Shown piece after piece: positions 15,868-25,211 of a stretch of 59,255 nucleotides of DNA; position 1 is the stretch's first letter; every line of letters begins with the position of its first letter. Under the pieces are notes generated by a model, which did no database searches, was not told the DNA's origin, and was given only the letters and a program-made list of their open reading frames with translations. The stretch is from SUG2458 sp051872335 (lineage in GTDB: Bacteria > Bacillota_I > Bacilli_A > RFN20 > CAG-826). The DNA is taken from contig JBJEDT010000051.1 of assembly GCA_051872335.1 (NCBI GenBank), positions 1-59,255 on the forward strand. Reading direction: 5' to 3'. The position numbers were made by a program, and so were the translations under genes.

Positions 15868-17511
15868 ATGGAATTTACAATAAAATTCGATGGAAAAGAG
15901 ATTGTTTGTCCAAAAAAAGTAAGTTTATTATCTCTTATTGAAGAAAATCGTAAAGACATTATTTGTGCTCTTGTAAACAATAGAGTTCGTGAATTGAATT
16001 ATGAAGTCTATTACGATGCTGAAATCAAATTTTTAACTGCAAAGGACCAACAAGCTATTCGTATCTATGAAACATCTCTACGTTATGTTATTGCTATGGC
16101 AATTGAAAGAGTTGCTCCTGGAATTCAATTCCGTTTCAGCTATAATATTTCACGTTCGATATTCATTGAAATTCTTGACAAGAACATTCGTGTTGATTCT
16201 GCTCTTGTAAAGAAAATTAAAGAGGAAATGGATAAAATTATTGACCAAGATCTCCCTCTAACTAGAAAAATTGTTTCTAACGAGGAAGCTCAAAAATTAT
16301 TTGAAGAAAAAGGTTATGATGATAAAAATGCTATTCTTCAATATCGCCCAGAAAAAACTGTTCATTTATATGAATGTGATGGTTATTTAAACTATATGTA
16401 TGGACATATGGTCCCTTCAACAGGTTATTTAACTAGCTATCGTATTCGTTTATATTCACCTGGTATTATTGTTCAATATCCTCGTAGTGAATGTAATGGA
16501 GAAATCCCTGATTTCAAGGATGCGCCTACATTTGGAAAAACATTGAAAGCATCACATAAGTGGGCAAAAGCAATTGGTGCTGATTCTATTGCTGGAATTA
16601 ATAATTATATTAGAAACAATGATATAGTTGATTTTATTAACTTATGTGAAGCAAAACATGCTGATATGCTATGTGAACTTGGTAATATCATTGAAACAAA
16701 TATTGATGATGTTAGATTAATTTGTATTGCAGGTCCTTCTAGTTCAGGTAAGACAACATTCGCAAATAGATTAAGAACAGAACTATTAGGTAGAGGTATA
16801 AAACCTATTCGTATCTCAATTGATGACTATTATTTACCTAGATCACAAGCACCAAAAGATGAAGATGGAAATCCTGATTTAGAAAGTATTTATGCATTAG
16901 ATATTGAATTATTTAATCAAAATATGTCAGATTTAATTAACGGTGAAGTTGTTCAACTACCAAAATTCGACTTCCAATTAGGTAAACGAGTTGAAGGTCG
17001 TACACTTCAAGTTGGACCAAATGAACCAATTATTATTGAAGGAATTCATGCACTTAATGATACCCTAACACCATCTATTCCTCGTCACCAAAAATTTAAA
17101 ATTTTTATTGCTCCACAAGCTCAAATTAACTTAGACAATCACAATCCAATTTCATTAACTGATTTAAGATTGTTAAGAAGACTTGTCAGAGATAAAAAAT
17201 TTAGAAATGCACCTGCTGAATTAACATTTAGTATGTGGCCTTCAGTTAGAAAAGGTGAATTCACTTGGATTTATGACACACAAGAAGGAGCAGATTTTGT
17301 CTTCAATTCATTACTATCATATGAATTATGTGTTATGAAAAAATACGCTCTTCCATTACTTCAAGCAATTGACCGTGATTCAGAATATTATCCATTAGCA
17401 AATAGATTAATTAAATTCTTAAAATACTTTAGCGATATGGATGATAAATGGGTACCTTGTAATTCATTACTTCGTGAATTCATAGGTGATTCTTGTTATC
17501 AAGACGTATAA
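15868..17511 (+). CDS. uridine-kinase-like nucleoside kinase with TGS and tRNA-synthetase-like N-terminus
   Basis: A 547-residue protein. The ATG at 15868 is chosen because TAAGGAGG lies 8 bases upstream; the open frame extends further upstream without a start site. The N-terminal 60 residues form a TGS-like fold (FTIKFDGKEIVCPKKVSLLS). A threonyl-tRNA-synthetase-like second additional domain follows (YNISRSIFIEIL, and EECD-type HLYECDGYLNYMYGHMVPST). The kinase domain starts with the P-loop GPSSSGKT at 289-296, then RISIDDYYLPR and IIIEGIHALND. Such proteins are widespread in Bacillota and thought to phosphorylate uridine or cytidine. A strong terminator follows. Confidence 0.9.
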   Translation: MEFTIKFDGKEIVCPKKVSLLSLIEENRKDIICALVNNRVRELNYEVYYDAEIKFLTAKDQQAIRIYETSLRYVIAMAIERVAPGIQFRFSYNISRSIFIEILDKNIRVDSALVKKIKEEMDKIIDQDLPLTRKIVSNEEAQKLFEEKGYDDKNAILQYRPEKTVHLYECDGYLNYMYGHMVPSTGYLTSYRIRLYSPGIIVQYPRSECNGEIPDFKDAPTFGKTLKASHKWAKAIGADSIAGINNYIRNNDIVDFINLCEAKHADMLCELGNIIETNIDDVRLICIAGPSSSGKTTFANRLRTELLGRGIKPIRISIDDYYLPRSQAPKDEDGNPDLESIYALDIELFNQNMSDLINGEVVQLPKFDFQLGKRVEGRTLQVGPNEPIIIEGIHALNDTLTPSIPRHQKFKIFIAPQAQINLDNHNPISLTDLRLLRRLVRDKKFRNAPAELTFSMWPSVRKGEFTWIYDTQEGADFVFNSLLSYELCVMKKYALPLLQAIDRDSEYYPLANRLIKFLKYFSDMDDKWVPCNSLLREFIGDSCYQDV

Positions 17512-17516
17512 AAAAT

Positions 17517-17546
17517 AAGATGTAGATTTTACTCTACATCTTTTTT
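17517..17546. terminator. bidirectional terminator
   Basis: AAGATGTAGA (17517-17526), loop TTTTAC, TCTACATCTT (17533-17542), then a T-run on the plus strand and an A-run (T on minus) on the left. It serves the kinase gene and the convergent gene ending at 17529, whose stop codon lies in the loop. Confidence 0.85.
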
Positions 17547-18671
17547 ATTTGAATCTTCTTCTTGCTCATCTTCAAATTTTTTATTTTCGATGTCAAGTAT
17601 ACGTTTAATTTCTGGTAAACGTAATTCTCTTGTAGATAAATAATTTTGTAATTCTTTATTATCTTTAATTAGTGGTAAATATAAAGTATGGAAGATTTGC
17701 TCAACATTCAAAAAGGATTTAAATAGTGCTACTAAAGTTGTATCAAAAAAGAAAATATTATTTGAATAAATTAATAAAGGCGATGAGTGTGCTATTTCAC
17801 TGCTCATTTCATACCACATATTTTCTTTTTCTAATCCAGCAACATACTCAATACCATTTCTAAAATTTAATTTAACATTAGGATCATTTTCAATATCTTT
17901 AATTGCAAAAATCCATCCCACTTCAATATATCTTTTCATATCTTTGCTTTTTAACCCAAGATTTCGCATTTTTTCTTTTAATTCAACAAAGATTTTATCT
18001 TGCTCTTCTTTATTTTCAATAGTGTTCCTAAAAGCAAGATTATAAGTTATATGTCTTAAGTAAGATTGAACAGTCTCAGGGTGATTATACAAGATAATAA
18101 TATTACATTCAGTTTCGTGAATCGTTCTCCATGTTGATAAAGCTTCAGTTTCATAACCATTTGAAAGAAGATCGACAACACAATGAACCATTGAGAAAAA
18201 TTTATAAAACATATCATTCATCAATGTCTCAGGTAACGACTGACGATTTAAACTTCTTAATTTATGAAGAATAAAATTAGTATACAAATCAATACTACTT
18301 AAAGGAGGATAATACTTATTATTTACTTTTTCCATCCGGAAATAGAAATGTTCAAGTGTTAAATATTTATCAACAACTGTATTACATAGAGCAATAAATA
18401 AAGGTTGATTATTTAATAAATTATTCTTTTCCTCATCATTCATTTTTTCAATAACATAATCATACTCAGAAGTCACATATTTAAAAATAGCAAGTGGATT
18501 TAAAAATAACTCTTCATTTTGTTTTCTATTATCCAAAATAATTAATATGTTATGAATAGAATTTCTGTAAACTTTAAAAATAAATTCAAGATTACTATTT
18601 GGCTTTACTGGGCTTAATCTTAATAAAGTATTAAAAAAATCCAATGATATAAACTTATTTTCATCTATCAT
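17529..18671 (-). CDS. hypothetical helical protein, possibly DUF5677-like
   Basis: A 380-residue, mostly helical cytosolic protein of unknown function. A central region (about 155-260) with KFFSMVHCVVDLLSNGYETE, ALSTWRTIHETECNIIIL and SYLRHITYNLAFRN resembles the DUF5677 family, which is often found with defence or regulatory genes; the match is by eye and weak. An EIAHSSPLLIYSNN motif follows at about 295. The C-terminus is strongly acidic and Lys-rich (DEQEEDSNKK). The start overlaps the end of the upstream gene by 11 bases, so the two form an operon. Confidence 0.6.
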   Translation of the reverse strand: MIDENKFISLDFFNTLLRLSPVKPNSNLEFIFKVYRNSIHNILIILDNRKQNEELFLNPLAIFKYVTSEYDYVIEKMNDEEKNNLLNNQPLFIALCNTVVDKYLTLEHFYFRMEKVNNKYYPPLSSIDLYTNFILHKLRSLNRQSLPETLMNDMFYKFFSMVHCVVDLLSNGYETEALSTWRTIHETECNIIILYNHPETVQSYLRHITYNLAFRNTIENKEEQDKIFVELKEKMRNLGLKSKDMKRYIEVGWIFAIKDIENDPNVKLNFRNGIEYVAGLEKENMWYEMSSEIAHSSPLLIYSNNIFFFDTTLVALFKSFLNVEQIFHTLYLPLIKDNKELQNYLSTRELRLPEIKRILDIENKKFEDEQEEDSNKKDVE

Positions 18672-19329
18672 AATCTCTTTCCTCGTATTCCATTTCTTTT
18701 TCTTCAGCTATAGTTTTTAATTCAAGCTTTAACTCTTCATCAATATCCTTATATGCTATTATTTTTTTTGCTATAGGAGCAAAGAAAACACCATTAATTA
18801 AATTGGTTTTTTCCATTACAATAACATGCTCTCCTTCTTTTCCAACTAAAGAGAGTTTTAAATATTCAATTAAACTATCAAATGTTAAATTATTAATTTT
18901 TTCAAAATCTACTTCCCATGATTTTATATTATGTTTTCTAAAAAAATTTGGAAATAACATATTAAACATATTATTATCAATTAAATTAAAATCATACTCT
19001 ACAAAAAAAGGAGCACTATCGTCCACTTTTTCATAAAGATTTAAATATGCAAAACGCTCATTTAAAATCTGTTCGATTTGATCACTATTATTAAGAACCT
19101 TAACTTCCTCATCACTGACTTTAAAATCTTCAAATAATAAAGTATCATCAAGCATTGATTCAATAAAAGGATAGTGTAATAATCCTTTACTATCTAGTTT
19201 AGTATTAATATGACCTTTTGCATAAAGAGGCTTCAAAAACATCCAATCTTTTTTTGCACTTAATGCTTTAAAAACTAATTCATCGTCTTCACCATACAAA
19301 TTATTAAATATTTCTAAATCATTATTCAT
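18661..19329 (-). CDS. hypothetical acidic protein
   Basis: A 222-residue acidic protein that I do not recognise. It has no membrane segment or signal peptide. Visible features are an N-terminal NNLYGEDDELVFKALSA, a middle region rich in Phe/Asn (NMFNMLFPNFFRKHNIKSWE), and a C-terminal mixed-charge helix (ELKLELKTIAEEKEMEYEER). GAGG precedes the ATG. It is the first gene of a two-gene unit with the helical protein at 17529; the overlap suggests coupled translation and related function. Confidence 0.6.
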   Translation of the reverse strand: MNNDLEIFNNLYGEDDELVFKALSAKKDWMFLKPLYAKGHINTKLDSKGLLHYPFIESMLDDTLLFEDFKVSDEEVKVLNNSDQIEQILNERFAYLNLYEKVDDSAPFFVEYDFNLIDNNMFNMLFPNFFRKHNIKSWEVDFEKINNLTFDSLIEYLKLSLVGKEGEHVIVMEKTNLINGVFFAPIAKKIIAYKDIDEELKLELKTIAEEKEMEYEERDYDR

Positions 19330-19441
19330 ATCATCGCCTCTTTCTTTTTTATTTTATCATTATCTCATATTTTACGCTATATGCTATAATTTTTAGCACA
19401 TTTTACAAAACTAAAAATAAAATAATAATGCGGAGATATTG

Positions 19442-20191
19442 ATGAGAAATCTTCTAGAAGTTAGAAATATTAGTAAAACTTTTAAAACTGACAACACAGA
19501 GGTTGAAGTCTTGAAAGATATAAGTTTTCAATTAAAAGAAAATGAAATAATTGCTATTGTTGGACCATCTGGATGTGGTAAGTCAACAATTTTAAATTTA
19601 ATATCTTCATTAGAAACTCAATCAAAAGGTAATATAAATGTTACTGGTAAAATAGGGTATATGTTTCAAAATGATTCTTTATTTGAATGGCGTAACATAT
19701 TAGGAAATTGTCTTTTACCATTAGAAATAGAACATCAAAGGACACCTGAAAATATTTCTAGAGTTAAAGATTTACTAAAAAAATATGAACTCAATGATTA
19801 CGAAAAAAGTTATCCTAGTGAATTAAGTGGTGGTATGCGTCAACGCGTTGCACTTATTAGAACACTAGTTAATAATCCTGATATTTTACTTTTAGATGAA
19901 CCATTTGCTTCACTCGATTATCAAACTAGATTATATGTAATTGATGATGTATTTAGAATTATAAAGGAAGAAAAAAAGGCTGCTATAATCGTTACACATG
20001 ATATAAGTGAAGCAATATCAATTGCAGATCGAATAATTGTTTTAAGTGGCAAACCAACAAAAATTAAATCAATACATAAAATTAATATTAAAGATGATAC
20101 CACAAACACTCCTCTATTATGTCGAAGTTCACCTTTATTTCCGTCATTTTTTTCTACTGTTTTAGAGGATTTAACAAGTAATGAAACTTAA
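19442..20191 (+). CDS. ABC transporter ATP-binding protein (nitrate/sulfonate/pyrimidine type)
   Basis: A 249-residue ATPase of the SsuB/TauB/ThiZ class. Walker A is GPSGCGKS, the Q-loop is YMFQNDSLFEWRN, the signature is LSGGMRQRVALIR, Walker B is ILLLDEPFASLD, and the switch histidine is in IIVTHDISEA. The ATG at 19442 follows CGGAG; a TTG one codon earlier is less likely. It energises import by the permease at 20181 with the lipoprotein at 21004. The permease start overlaps its end by 11 bases. A TATAAT at 19385-19390 may be the promoter -10. Confidence 0.93.
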   Translation: MRNLLEVRNISKTFKTDNTEVEVLKDISFQLKENEIIAIVGPSGCGKSTILNLISSLETQSKGNINVTGKIGYMFQNDSLFEWRNILGNCLLPLEIEHQRTPENISRVKDLLKKYELNDYEKSYPSELSGGMRQRVALIRTLVNNPDILLLDEPFASLDYQTRLYVIDDVFRIIKEEKKAAIIVTHDISEAISIADRIIVLSGKPTKIKSIHKINIKDDTTNTPLLCRSSPLFPSFFSTVLEDLTSNET

Positions 20192-20954
20192 TAATAAAAA
20201 TTTTATTCTCTTAATGCAATGTTTAGTTATTATACTTTTTATTGGACTATGGGAATTATTTTCACGTCTAAAAATAATTAATAGTTTCTTAATAAGTAGT
20301 CCATCTGAAATTATAAAACTTACTTTTGAATATCTTAAAAATGGTAATTTACTAGAACACATTCATATTTCATTGTTAGAAACTACAATAGGTTTAATAA
20401 TTGGTACAGCATTAGGAATTATTTGTGCAATATTACTTTGGTTTTCTCCAATACTTGTAAAAATATTTGATCCTTTTTTAGTCATGCTTAACGCTCTACC
20501 TAAAACAGCTATTGCACCTATTTTAATAATATGGGCTGGTACAGGTATGAAAGGGATAATTGTTGTTTCAATTTCATTATCATTAGCTATAACAATAATC
20601 TCAGCAATTAACTATTTTAATAATGTAGATTCCAATAAATATAAAATGATGAAAATTTTAAATGCTAATAAATTTCAACTACTTTTTAAACTAGTATTGC
20701 CTTCAAATGTTGGTAACATTTTTAATATTATAAAAATAAATATTGGTTTAGCATGGATAGGAGTAATTGTTGGTGAATTCTTAGTTTCAAGATCTGGTAT
20801 AGGTTATTTAGTAATTTATGGTAGTCAAGTATTTAGGATGGATATTGTTATGATGGGAGTATTAATCTTATGTTTATTATCTTTATTAATGTATTTATTA
20901 TTAAGCATTATCGAAAGAATCTTCTATAAAATTACACATTTTAAGCCGAGATAA
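20181..20954 (+). CDS. ABC transporter permease (SsuC/TauC/ThiX type)
   Basis: A 257-residue inner-membrane permease with about six segments and the BPD_transp_1 fold. The EAA-like coupling loop reads KMMKILNANKFQLLFKLVLPSN. The typical ALPKTAIAPILIIWAGTG segment and IGVIVGEFLVSRSGIGYL are present. It is the second gene of the transporter operon. The ATG overlaps the ATPase gene end. Confidence 0.92.
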   Translation: MKLNNKNFILLMQCLVIILFIGLWELFSRLKIINSFLISSPSEIIKLTFEYLKNGNLLEHIHISLLETTIGLIIGTALGIICAILLWFSPILVKIFDPFLVMLNALPKTAIAPILIIWAGTGMKGIIVVSISLSLAITIISAINYFNNVDSNKYKMMKILNANKFQLLFKLVLPSNVGNIFNIIKINIGLAWIGVIVGEFLVSRSGIGYLVIYGSQVFRMDIVMMGVLILCLLSLLMYLLLSIIERIFYKITHFKPR

Positions 20955-21003
20955 AAGCACACTTTTTTATGCACAGCATATTTTAATTTGTTAAGGTAAA
21001 TAA

Positions 21004-21999
21004 ATGAAAAATAAAATTAAGAAAATATTTCTTCTAGGTGGGCTATTATTAAATACAATTCCCTTAGAATCATGTAAAGATTCTAATTTAATTAAGTTAA
21101 CAGTTGCAGAAGTAACTCATTCTATATTCTATGCTCCACAATACATTGCTAAATCACTTGGTTACTTTGAAGAAGAAGGTATCGATATAAATATTATTAC
21201 CACTAGTGGAGCCGATAAAACGATGGCAGCTCTTCTTTCAAAAGAAGCTCAAATTGGTTTAATGGGGCCCGAAGCTAGTGTTTATGTATATCAAAATGGA
21301 CAAGAAGATTATGCAATAAATTTTGCACAATTAACTCAAAAAGATGGTAGTTTTCTTTTAGCACGTGATCCGATTGAAAACTTTACTTTCGATATGCTAA
21401 AAGGAAAAACAATCATTGGTGGACGTAAAGGTGGAATGCCGGAAATGACACTAGAATATGTTTTAAAAAAGCATGGCTTAAATATAGGTCAAAATGATCC
21501 TAGTAAAGAAGTTAATATTAGAACCGATGTAGCTTTTGATGTTATGGCAGGAGTCTTTACTGCAGGTCAAAGTGATTTTGTAACTTTATTTGAACCGAGT
21601 GCCTCTCAAGTTGTACGTAATGGTATTGGTCATATTGTGACTTCAATTGGAGAAGCATCTGGGGAAGTACCTTACACTTGTTATTCAACATTAAAATCAT
21701 ATAGAGAAAAAAATAAAGATATAATTATTAAATTCTCTAATGCTATTGAAAGAGCTCTTACTTTTGTTCATACACATACTATTGAAGAAATAATACCACA
21801 TCTAAAAGATCACTTTGTTTCAAGTGACGAAATTGAGATTAAAAATGTAATGAATAATTATTTAAATATAGAAGCTTGGCCAACAAATATTTCATTTAAT
21901 GAATCTAGTTTTAATAGACTAATAGAAATCATTAAAGAAGCAGGTGAGCTCCCAAAAGATACTAATGTTCCATATAATAAATTAGTTCAAAACATCTAA
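21004..21999 (+). CDS. ABC transporter substrate-binding lipoprotein (NMT1/THI5-like)
   Basis: A 331-residue lipoprotein. The signal peptide ends with an unusual lipobox, PLESC (Cys24). The binding domain has the family pattern VTHSIFYAPQYIAKSLGYFEEEGIDINI, then ADKTMAALLSKEAQIGLMGP and KTIIGGRKGGMPEM. This fold binds thiamine pyrimidines, sulfonates, nitrate or riboflavin in different members. No TPP, FMN or other riboswitch was seen upstream, and no biosynthesis gene sits nearby, so the substrate is undecided. It is the last gene of the ABC operon, followed by a strong terminator. Confidence 0.88.
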   Translation: MKNKIKKIFLLGGLLLNTIPLESCKDSNLIKLTVAEVTHSIFYAPQYIAKSLGYFEEEGIDINIITTSGADKTMAALLSKEAQIGLMGPEASVYVYQNGQEDYAINFAQLTQKDGSFLLARDPIENFTFDMLKGKTIIGGRKGGMPEMTLEYVLKKHGLNIGQNDPSKEVNIRTDVAFDVMAGVFTAGQSDFVTLFEPSASQVVRNGIGHIVTSIGEASGEVPYTCYSTLKSYREKNKDIIIKFSNAIERALTFVHTHTIEEIIPHLKDHFVSSDEIEIKNVMNNYLNIEAWPTNISFNESSFNRLIEIIKEAGELPKDTNVPYNKLVQNI

Positions 22000-22020
22000 A
22001 AAAGACCATTAGGTCTTTTT
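21998..22020. terminator. bidirectional terminator
   Basis: AAAAAAGACC (21998-22007), loop ATTA, GGTCTTTTT (22012-22020). It lies between the convergent ABC operon and the unknown gene ending at 22021. Confidence 0.8.
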
Positions 22021-22617
22021 TTATTTACATGAAGCAACATAAAGATTTTCCATTTCTTCCATAGATAATTTATTAAATATTTGATAATCAATAATATAAA
22101 GAAAATTTTCACTACTTATCATATTTAAATTTTGAAAAAGAACACCCTTTAATAGATATTTACCTTTTTTATCTAATAATAATTTTGATTTATATTCATA
22201 AAAATAATCGCAATATTTATTTAATTGATTTATTTTTTTATTATAATTATCAACAATTAAAACCATATAAATATTTTTGTATTTTAGATATTTATAAACA
22301 GATTTAAGTTGTAATAAAACTAACTTTGTTAACCAAACATTAAAACTAGCGTTTGTCGAGAAACATGTTTTTAATGAATGAGCAATATCCTTATCTTTAG
22401 TGAATGTTTCACATTCTTGATAAATATAATAGCTATATAAATCATCAATTTTATTAGCTTTAAGACCTAATGTTTTTTCTAAAAAATGAGGTGTTAAATT
22501 TTTTAAATCAAGTATTGATGATAAAGAAATTACAAAATACTTTACTCCACACATTCTCATTTTTTTTGTTATACTTCTATAATCTTTAAAAGATAAAACT
22601 TCTAATCCAAATTTCAT
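22021..22617 (-). CDS. hypothetical protein
   Basis: A 198-residue protein I do not recognise. It is rich in Lys, Tyr, Leu and Asn, with no signal peptide or clear membrane segment. It has mixed alpha/beta character (YFVISLSSILDL, IYMVLIVDNYNK). AAGGA precedes the ATG. It is a single gene between two convergent/divergent neighbours. The base composition does not stand out from its surroundings. Confidence 0.55.
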   Translation of the reverse strand: MKFGLEVLSFKDYRSITKKMRMCGVKYFVISLSSILDLKNLTPHFLEKTLGLKANKIDDLYSYYIYQECETFTKDKDIAHSLKTCFSTNASFNVWLTKLVLLQLKSVYKYLKYKNIYMVLIVDNYNKKINQLNKYCDYFYEYKSKLLLDKKGKYLLKGVLFQNLNMISSENFLYIIDYQIFNKLSMEEMENLYVASCK

Positions 22618-22753
22618 AATTATTCCTTATATAACAAATATAGTATGAATTTTACAAATATTATGTCTAATTTTGAATGTAATAAAAATAATTAATAAAG
22701 TATATAAAAAATGTTTTTTTTATGTTAAATTAATAATAATTAAGGAGAAGTAT

Positions 22754-23776
22754 ATGAAAAAAAATAAATTATTACTCTTGATGCCTTTTATTCTCAGTTC
22801 TGTTGTTATCACTGGATGCGATATAAACGATCTTTTAAACAATAATACTAGTGACAAAGAAGATTCTACAATAGACGACCCAGATAAAACAATAAGTGAT
22901 TCCGATGAATCAAGTGAAGATCCTGATATTAATGATGATCCTAGTGATGACCCAATAAATACATCAGATGAAATTATTGTAAAGAAAACTTTTAGTGATA
23001 CTAATACACAAAATTATTATAGTTCTATCAATATATCTAAAGACAACAGTGAATTAAGAAAAAATTTATGTTCGAAAATTAATTATCATACAGCTTTGTC
23101 TTACAAACCTGGTGTATGGAATGCCTATAAAACCACTGATACAAATGCTGAAGGTAAAGTATATTGTATCTATACTGGATTAACTTTTAATTATGGAACT
23201 ACAGATGGTGGTCAACAAGATCAAGGAACTGGTGGAACAGCTGAAGGTCAATTTTATAATAGAGAACATACATCTCCTAAAAGTTGGTTCGGAAGCACTG
23301 GTCCTGAATATACTGATTTATATAATGTATATCCTACTGATAAATATATAAATGGTAAAAGAGGAAACATGGATTATGGCGAAGTTGGAAATGCAACAAT
23401 TACCTCAAGTAATGGTTCAAAAATTGGTGTTTCAAAACGCAGTGATAATGCTGCTACCGTCTTTGAGATTGCTGATGAATATAAAGGAGATATAGCACGT
23501 TCATATTTTTATATGGCAACATGCTATATGAATTCAACTGCTTGGAATGGTAATTGTGATTCAAAAGTTTATAGTGTTTCAAGCACTGGAATAGATTTGA
23601 GCCAACATGGAATTGATTTACTTTTAAAATGGGCCCACAATGATCCAGTATCTGAAAAAGAAATAGCGCGTAATAATGCTGTTTATGCTCTACAAGGTAA
23701 TCGTAATCCATTTATCGATTATGAAAATCTTGAAACATATATTTGGACTCCAAGTGCTAACTATTTAGATATGTAA
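22754..23776 (+). CDS. secreted endonuclease I lipoprotein
   Basis: A 340-residue protein. The ATG at 22754 is used because TAAGGAGAAG lies just upstream; the open frame continues 27 codons further without a site. A lipoprotein signal ends VVITGC (Cys22). A very acidic Asp/Ser linker follows (about 35-75). The nuclease domain of the endonuclease I family (about 85-340) shows the catalytic region NREHTSPKSWFG, then DLYNVYPTDKYINGKRGNMD and the metal-linked GDIARSYFYMATCYMN. It would cut DNA or RNA outside the cell, plausibly for nucleotide scavenging. It is monocistronic, with a perfect terminator. Confidence 0.9.
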   Translation: MKKNKLLLLMPFILSSVVITGCDINDLLNNNTSDKEDSTIDDPDKTISDSDESSEDPDINDDPSDDPINTSDEIIVKKTFSDTNTQNYYSSINISKDNSELRKNLCSKINYHTALSYKPGVWNAYKTTDTNAEGKVYCIYTGLTFNYGTTDGGQQDQGTGGTAEGQFYNREHTSPKSWFGSTGPEYTDLYNVYPTDKYINGKRGNMDYGEVGNATITSSNGSKIGVSKRSDNAATVFEIADEYKGDIARSYFYMATCYMNSTAWNGNCDSKVYSVSSTGIDLSQHGIDLLLKWAHNDPVSEKEIARNNAVYALQGNRNPFIDYENLETYIWTPSANYLDM

Positions 23777-23781
23777 ATTAA

Positions 23782-23819
23782 AAAACACATTAGATTAAAT
23801 TTCTAATGTGTTTTTTTTT
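23782..23819. terminator. terminator after the endonuclease gene
   Basis: ACACATTAGA / TCTAATGTGT stem of 10 bp with a 6-8 base loop, flanked by A5 and T9 runs. It can act for both convergent genes. Confidence 0.85.
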
Positions 23820-23838
23820 AAAAATTTATTAAGTTATT

Positions 23839-25200
23839 TTATTTCATAAAATTTTCTATATCTTCAACTTCTTTAATAATTTCAGAAGATAAATTAATTG
23901 ATCCATCTTCTGTTACTAAAATATCATCTTCAATACGAACCCCAATACCATATTCTTTCATATATAAACCAGGTTCATCGGTGATAACCATACCAGGTTT
24001 TAATGGTAACTCACGAATACAAGCATCATGAACATCTAATCCCAAATGATGTCCTACGGAGTGATAGTAATATTTAAATACTTGTTCATTAAGTTTCTTT
24101 AGATATATATCACTTTTTTCACTATCTGATAAAACTTTATTTGGTTCTTTCTTTAGTAACTCAGCAATTTCAGTATTAGCATCTTCATGAGCTTTAATAG
24201 TAGAAATATAACCTCTTGTAATTAACTCTCCTTTTAAATAATCAAAAGCAAATTCTTGACATCCTTTTAAAGTTACGCCAGGTTTAATATATTGTTGAAC
24301 AGCCTTGTTACATCTTAAAACCATTTCATAAATATCTTTTTGTTGCTCAGTGAATTTTCCATTAACTGGATAAGTACGAGAGATATCTGCACGATACATA
24401 TCCTTTTCCGCACCTAAATCTAAAAGTAATAATGTTTTATCTTCCATGACAGCTGTAGGAGTTGGGTAATGTAAAATTACAGCGTTTTCTCCACTAGCAG
24501 CAATCGTAGGGAAAGATAAACCAGAAAAATTATGGTCTTTAATTGTGTATTCAAATAAAGAAGACATTTGATATTCATATTTCCCTGGGGCAAGATTTTT
24601 TAAGACTGATTGTAATCCAACATTAGTTACATGAATAGATTTTTTGATTTCTTCAATTTCTGCTGGACTTTTAATCATACGCATCTTAACAATTTCTTCA
24701 TAAATATTTTTAACTTTAATTTTTTGATCACTTAATGAAGTACCAAATTGTTGAGTAGTATATTCTTGTTTAATAAAATTATGGTCGGATAAATCAAGAT
24801 AAACATAATGAGAATTAAAGATATTCCATAATTTATTTAAATCATTACTTTCGTAAAACTCTTTCGAAGGATCTTTATAAAAGACCGATTCGCAGCCACT
24901 AATTTTCTTTGCTTGGTCTTTATGAATCATTCTTCCCATCCACTTAACACGATGTTCATTAACTTCATCAACTAATAAAATACTACGTGCTCTTGTATTA
25001 GAATACTTTACTAAAACTAATACAGAATTTTGTTGTGTTATACCTGTCAAATAGTAAAAATTACGATTTACCCAGAATTCATGAGTTTGATCTTCAGATG
25101 CTTTTAAATCACATCCAGCAAATAAAACCATACATGAATTAGCATTCATTTTTGTAAGTAATTGACTTCTGCGTTTAGCAAATTCTTTTGCACTAATCAT
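23839..25200 (-). CDS. pepP: Xaa-Pro aminopeptidase (M24B)
   Basis: A 453-residue metallopeptidase removing N-terminal residues before proline. The N-terminal AMP_N domain (about 1-130) is followed by the pita-bread M24 domain. The metal ligands are visible: LLLLDLGAEKDMYRADISRTYP (two Asp), HSVGHHLGLDVHD (His), ITDEPGLYM (Glu) and GVRIEDDILVTEDG (Glu). TAGGAGGG precedes the ATG. It is 11 bases downstream of mrp in the same direction, so it is co-transcribed. Confidence 0.94.
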   Translation of the reverse strand: MISAKEFAKRRSQLLTKMNANSCMVLFAGCDLKASEDQTHEFWVNRNFYYLTGITQQNSVLVLVKYSNTRARSILLVDEVNEHRVKWMGRMIHKDQAKKISGCESVFYKDPSKEFYESNDLNKLWNIFNSHYVYLDLSDHNFIKQEYTTQQFGTSLSDQKIKVKNIYEEIVKMRMIKSPAEIEEIKKSIHVTNVGLQSVLKNLAPGKYEYQMSSLFEYTIKDHNFSGLSFPTIAASGENAVILHYPTPTAVMEDKTLLLLDLGAEKDMYRADISRTYPVNGKFTEQQKDIYEMVLRCNKAVQQYIKPGVTLKGCQEFAFDYLKGELITRGYISTIKAHEDANTEIAELLKKEPNKVLSDSEKSDIYLKKLNEQVFKYYYHSVGHHLGLDVHDACIRELPLKPGMVITDEPGLYMKEYGIGVRIEDDILVTEDGSINLSSEIIKEVEDIENFMK

Positions 25201-25211
25201 AATAAACCCTC

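Noticed and set aside
19330..19441. Possible TPP or other riboswitch before the ABC operon
   Set aside because: The leader is short and shows no conserved riboswitch core or stable hairpin.
22673..22753. Upstream extension of the endonuclease gene
   Set aside because: The ATG at 22754 has AAGGAG upstream and begins a proper lipoprotein signal; the extension has neither.
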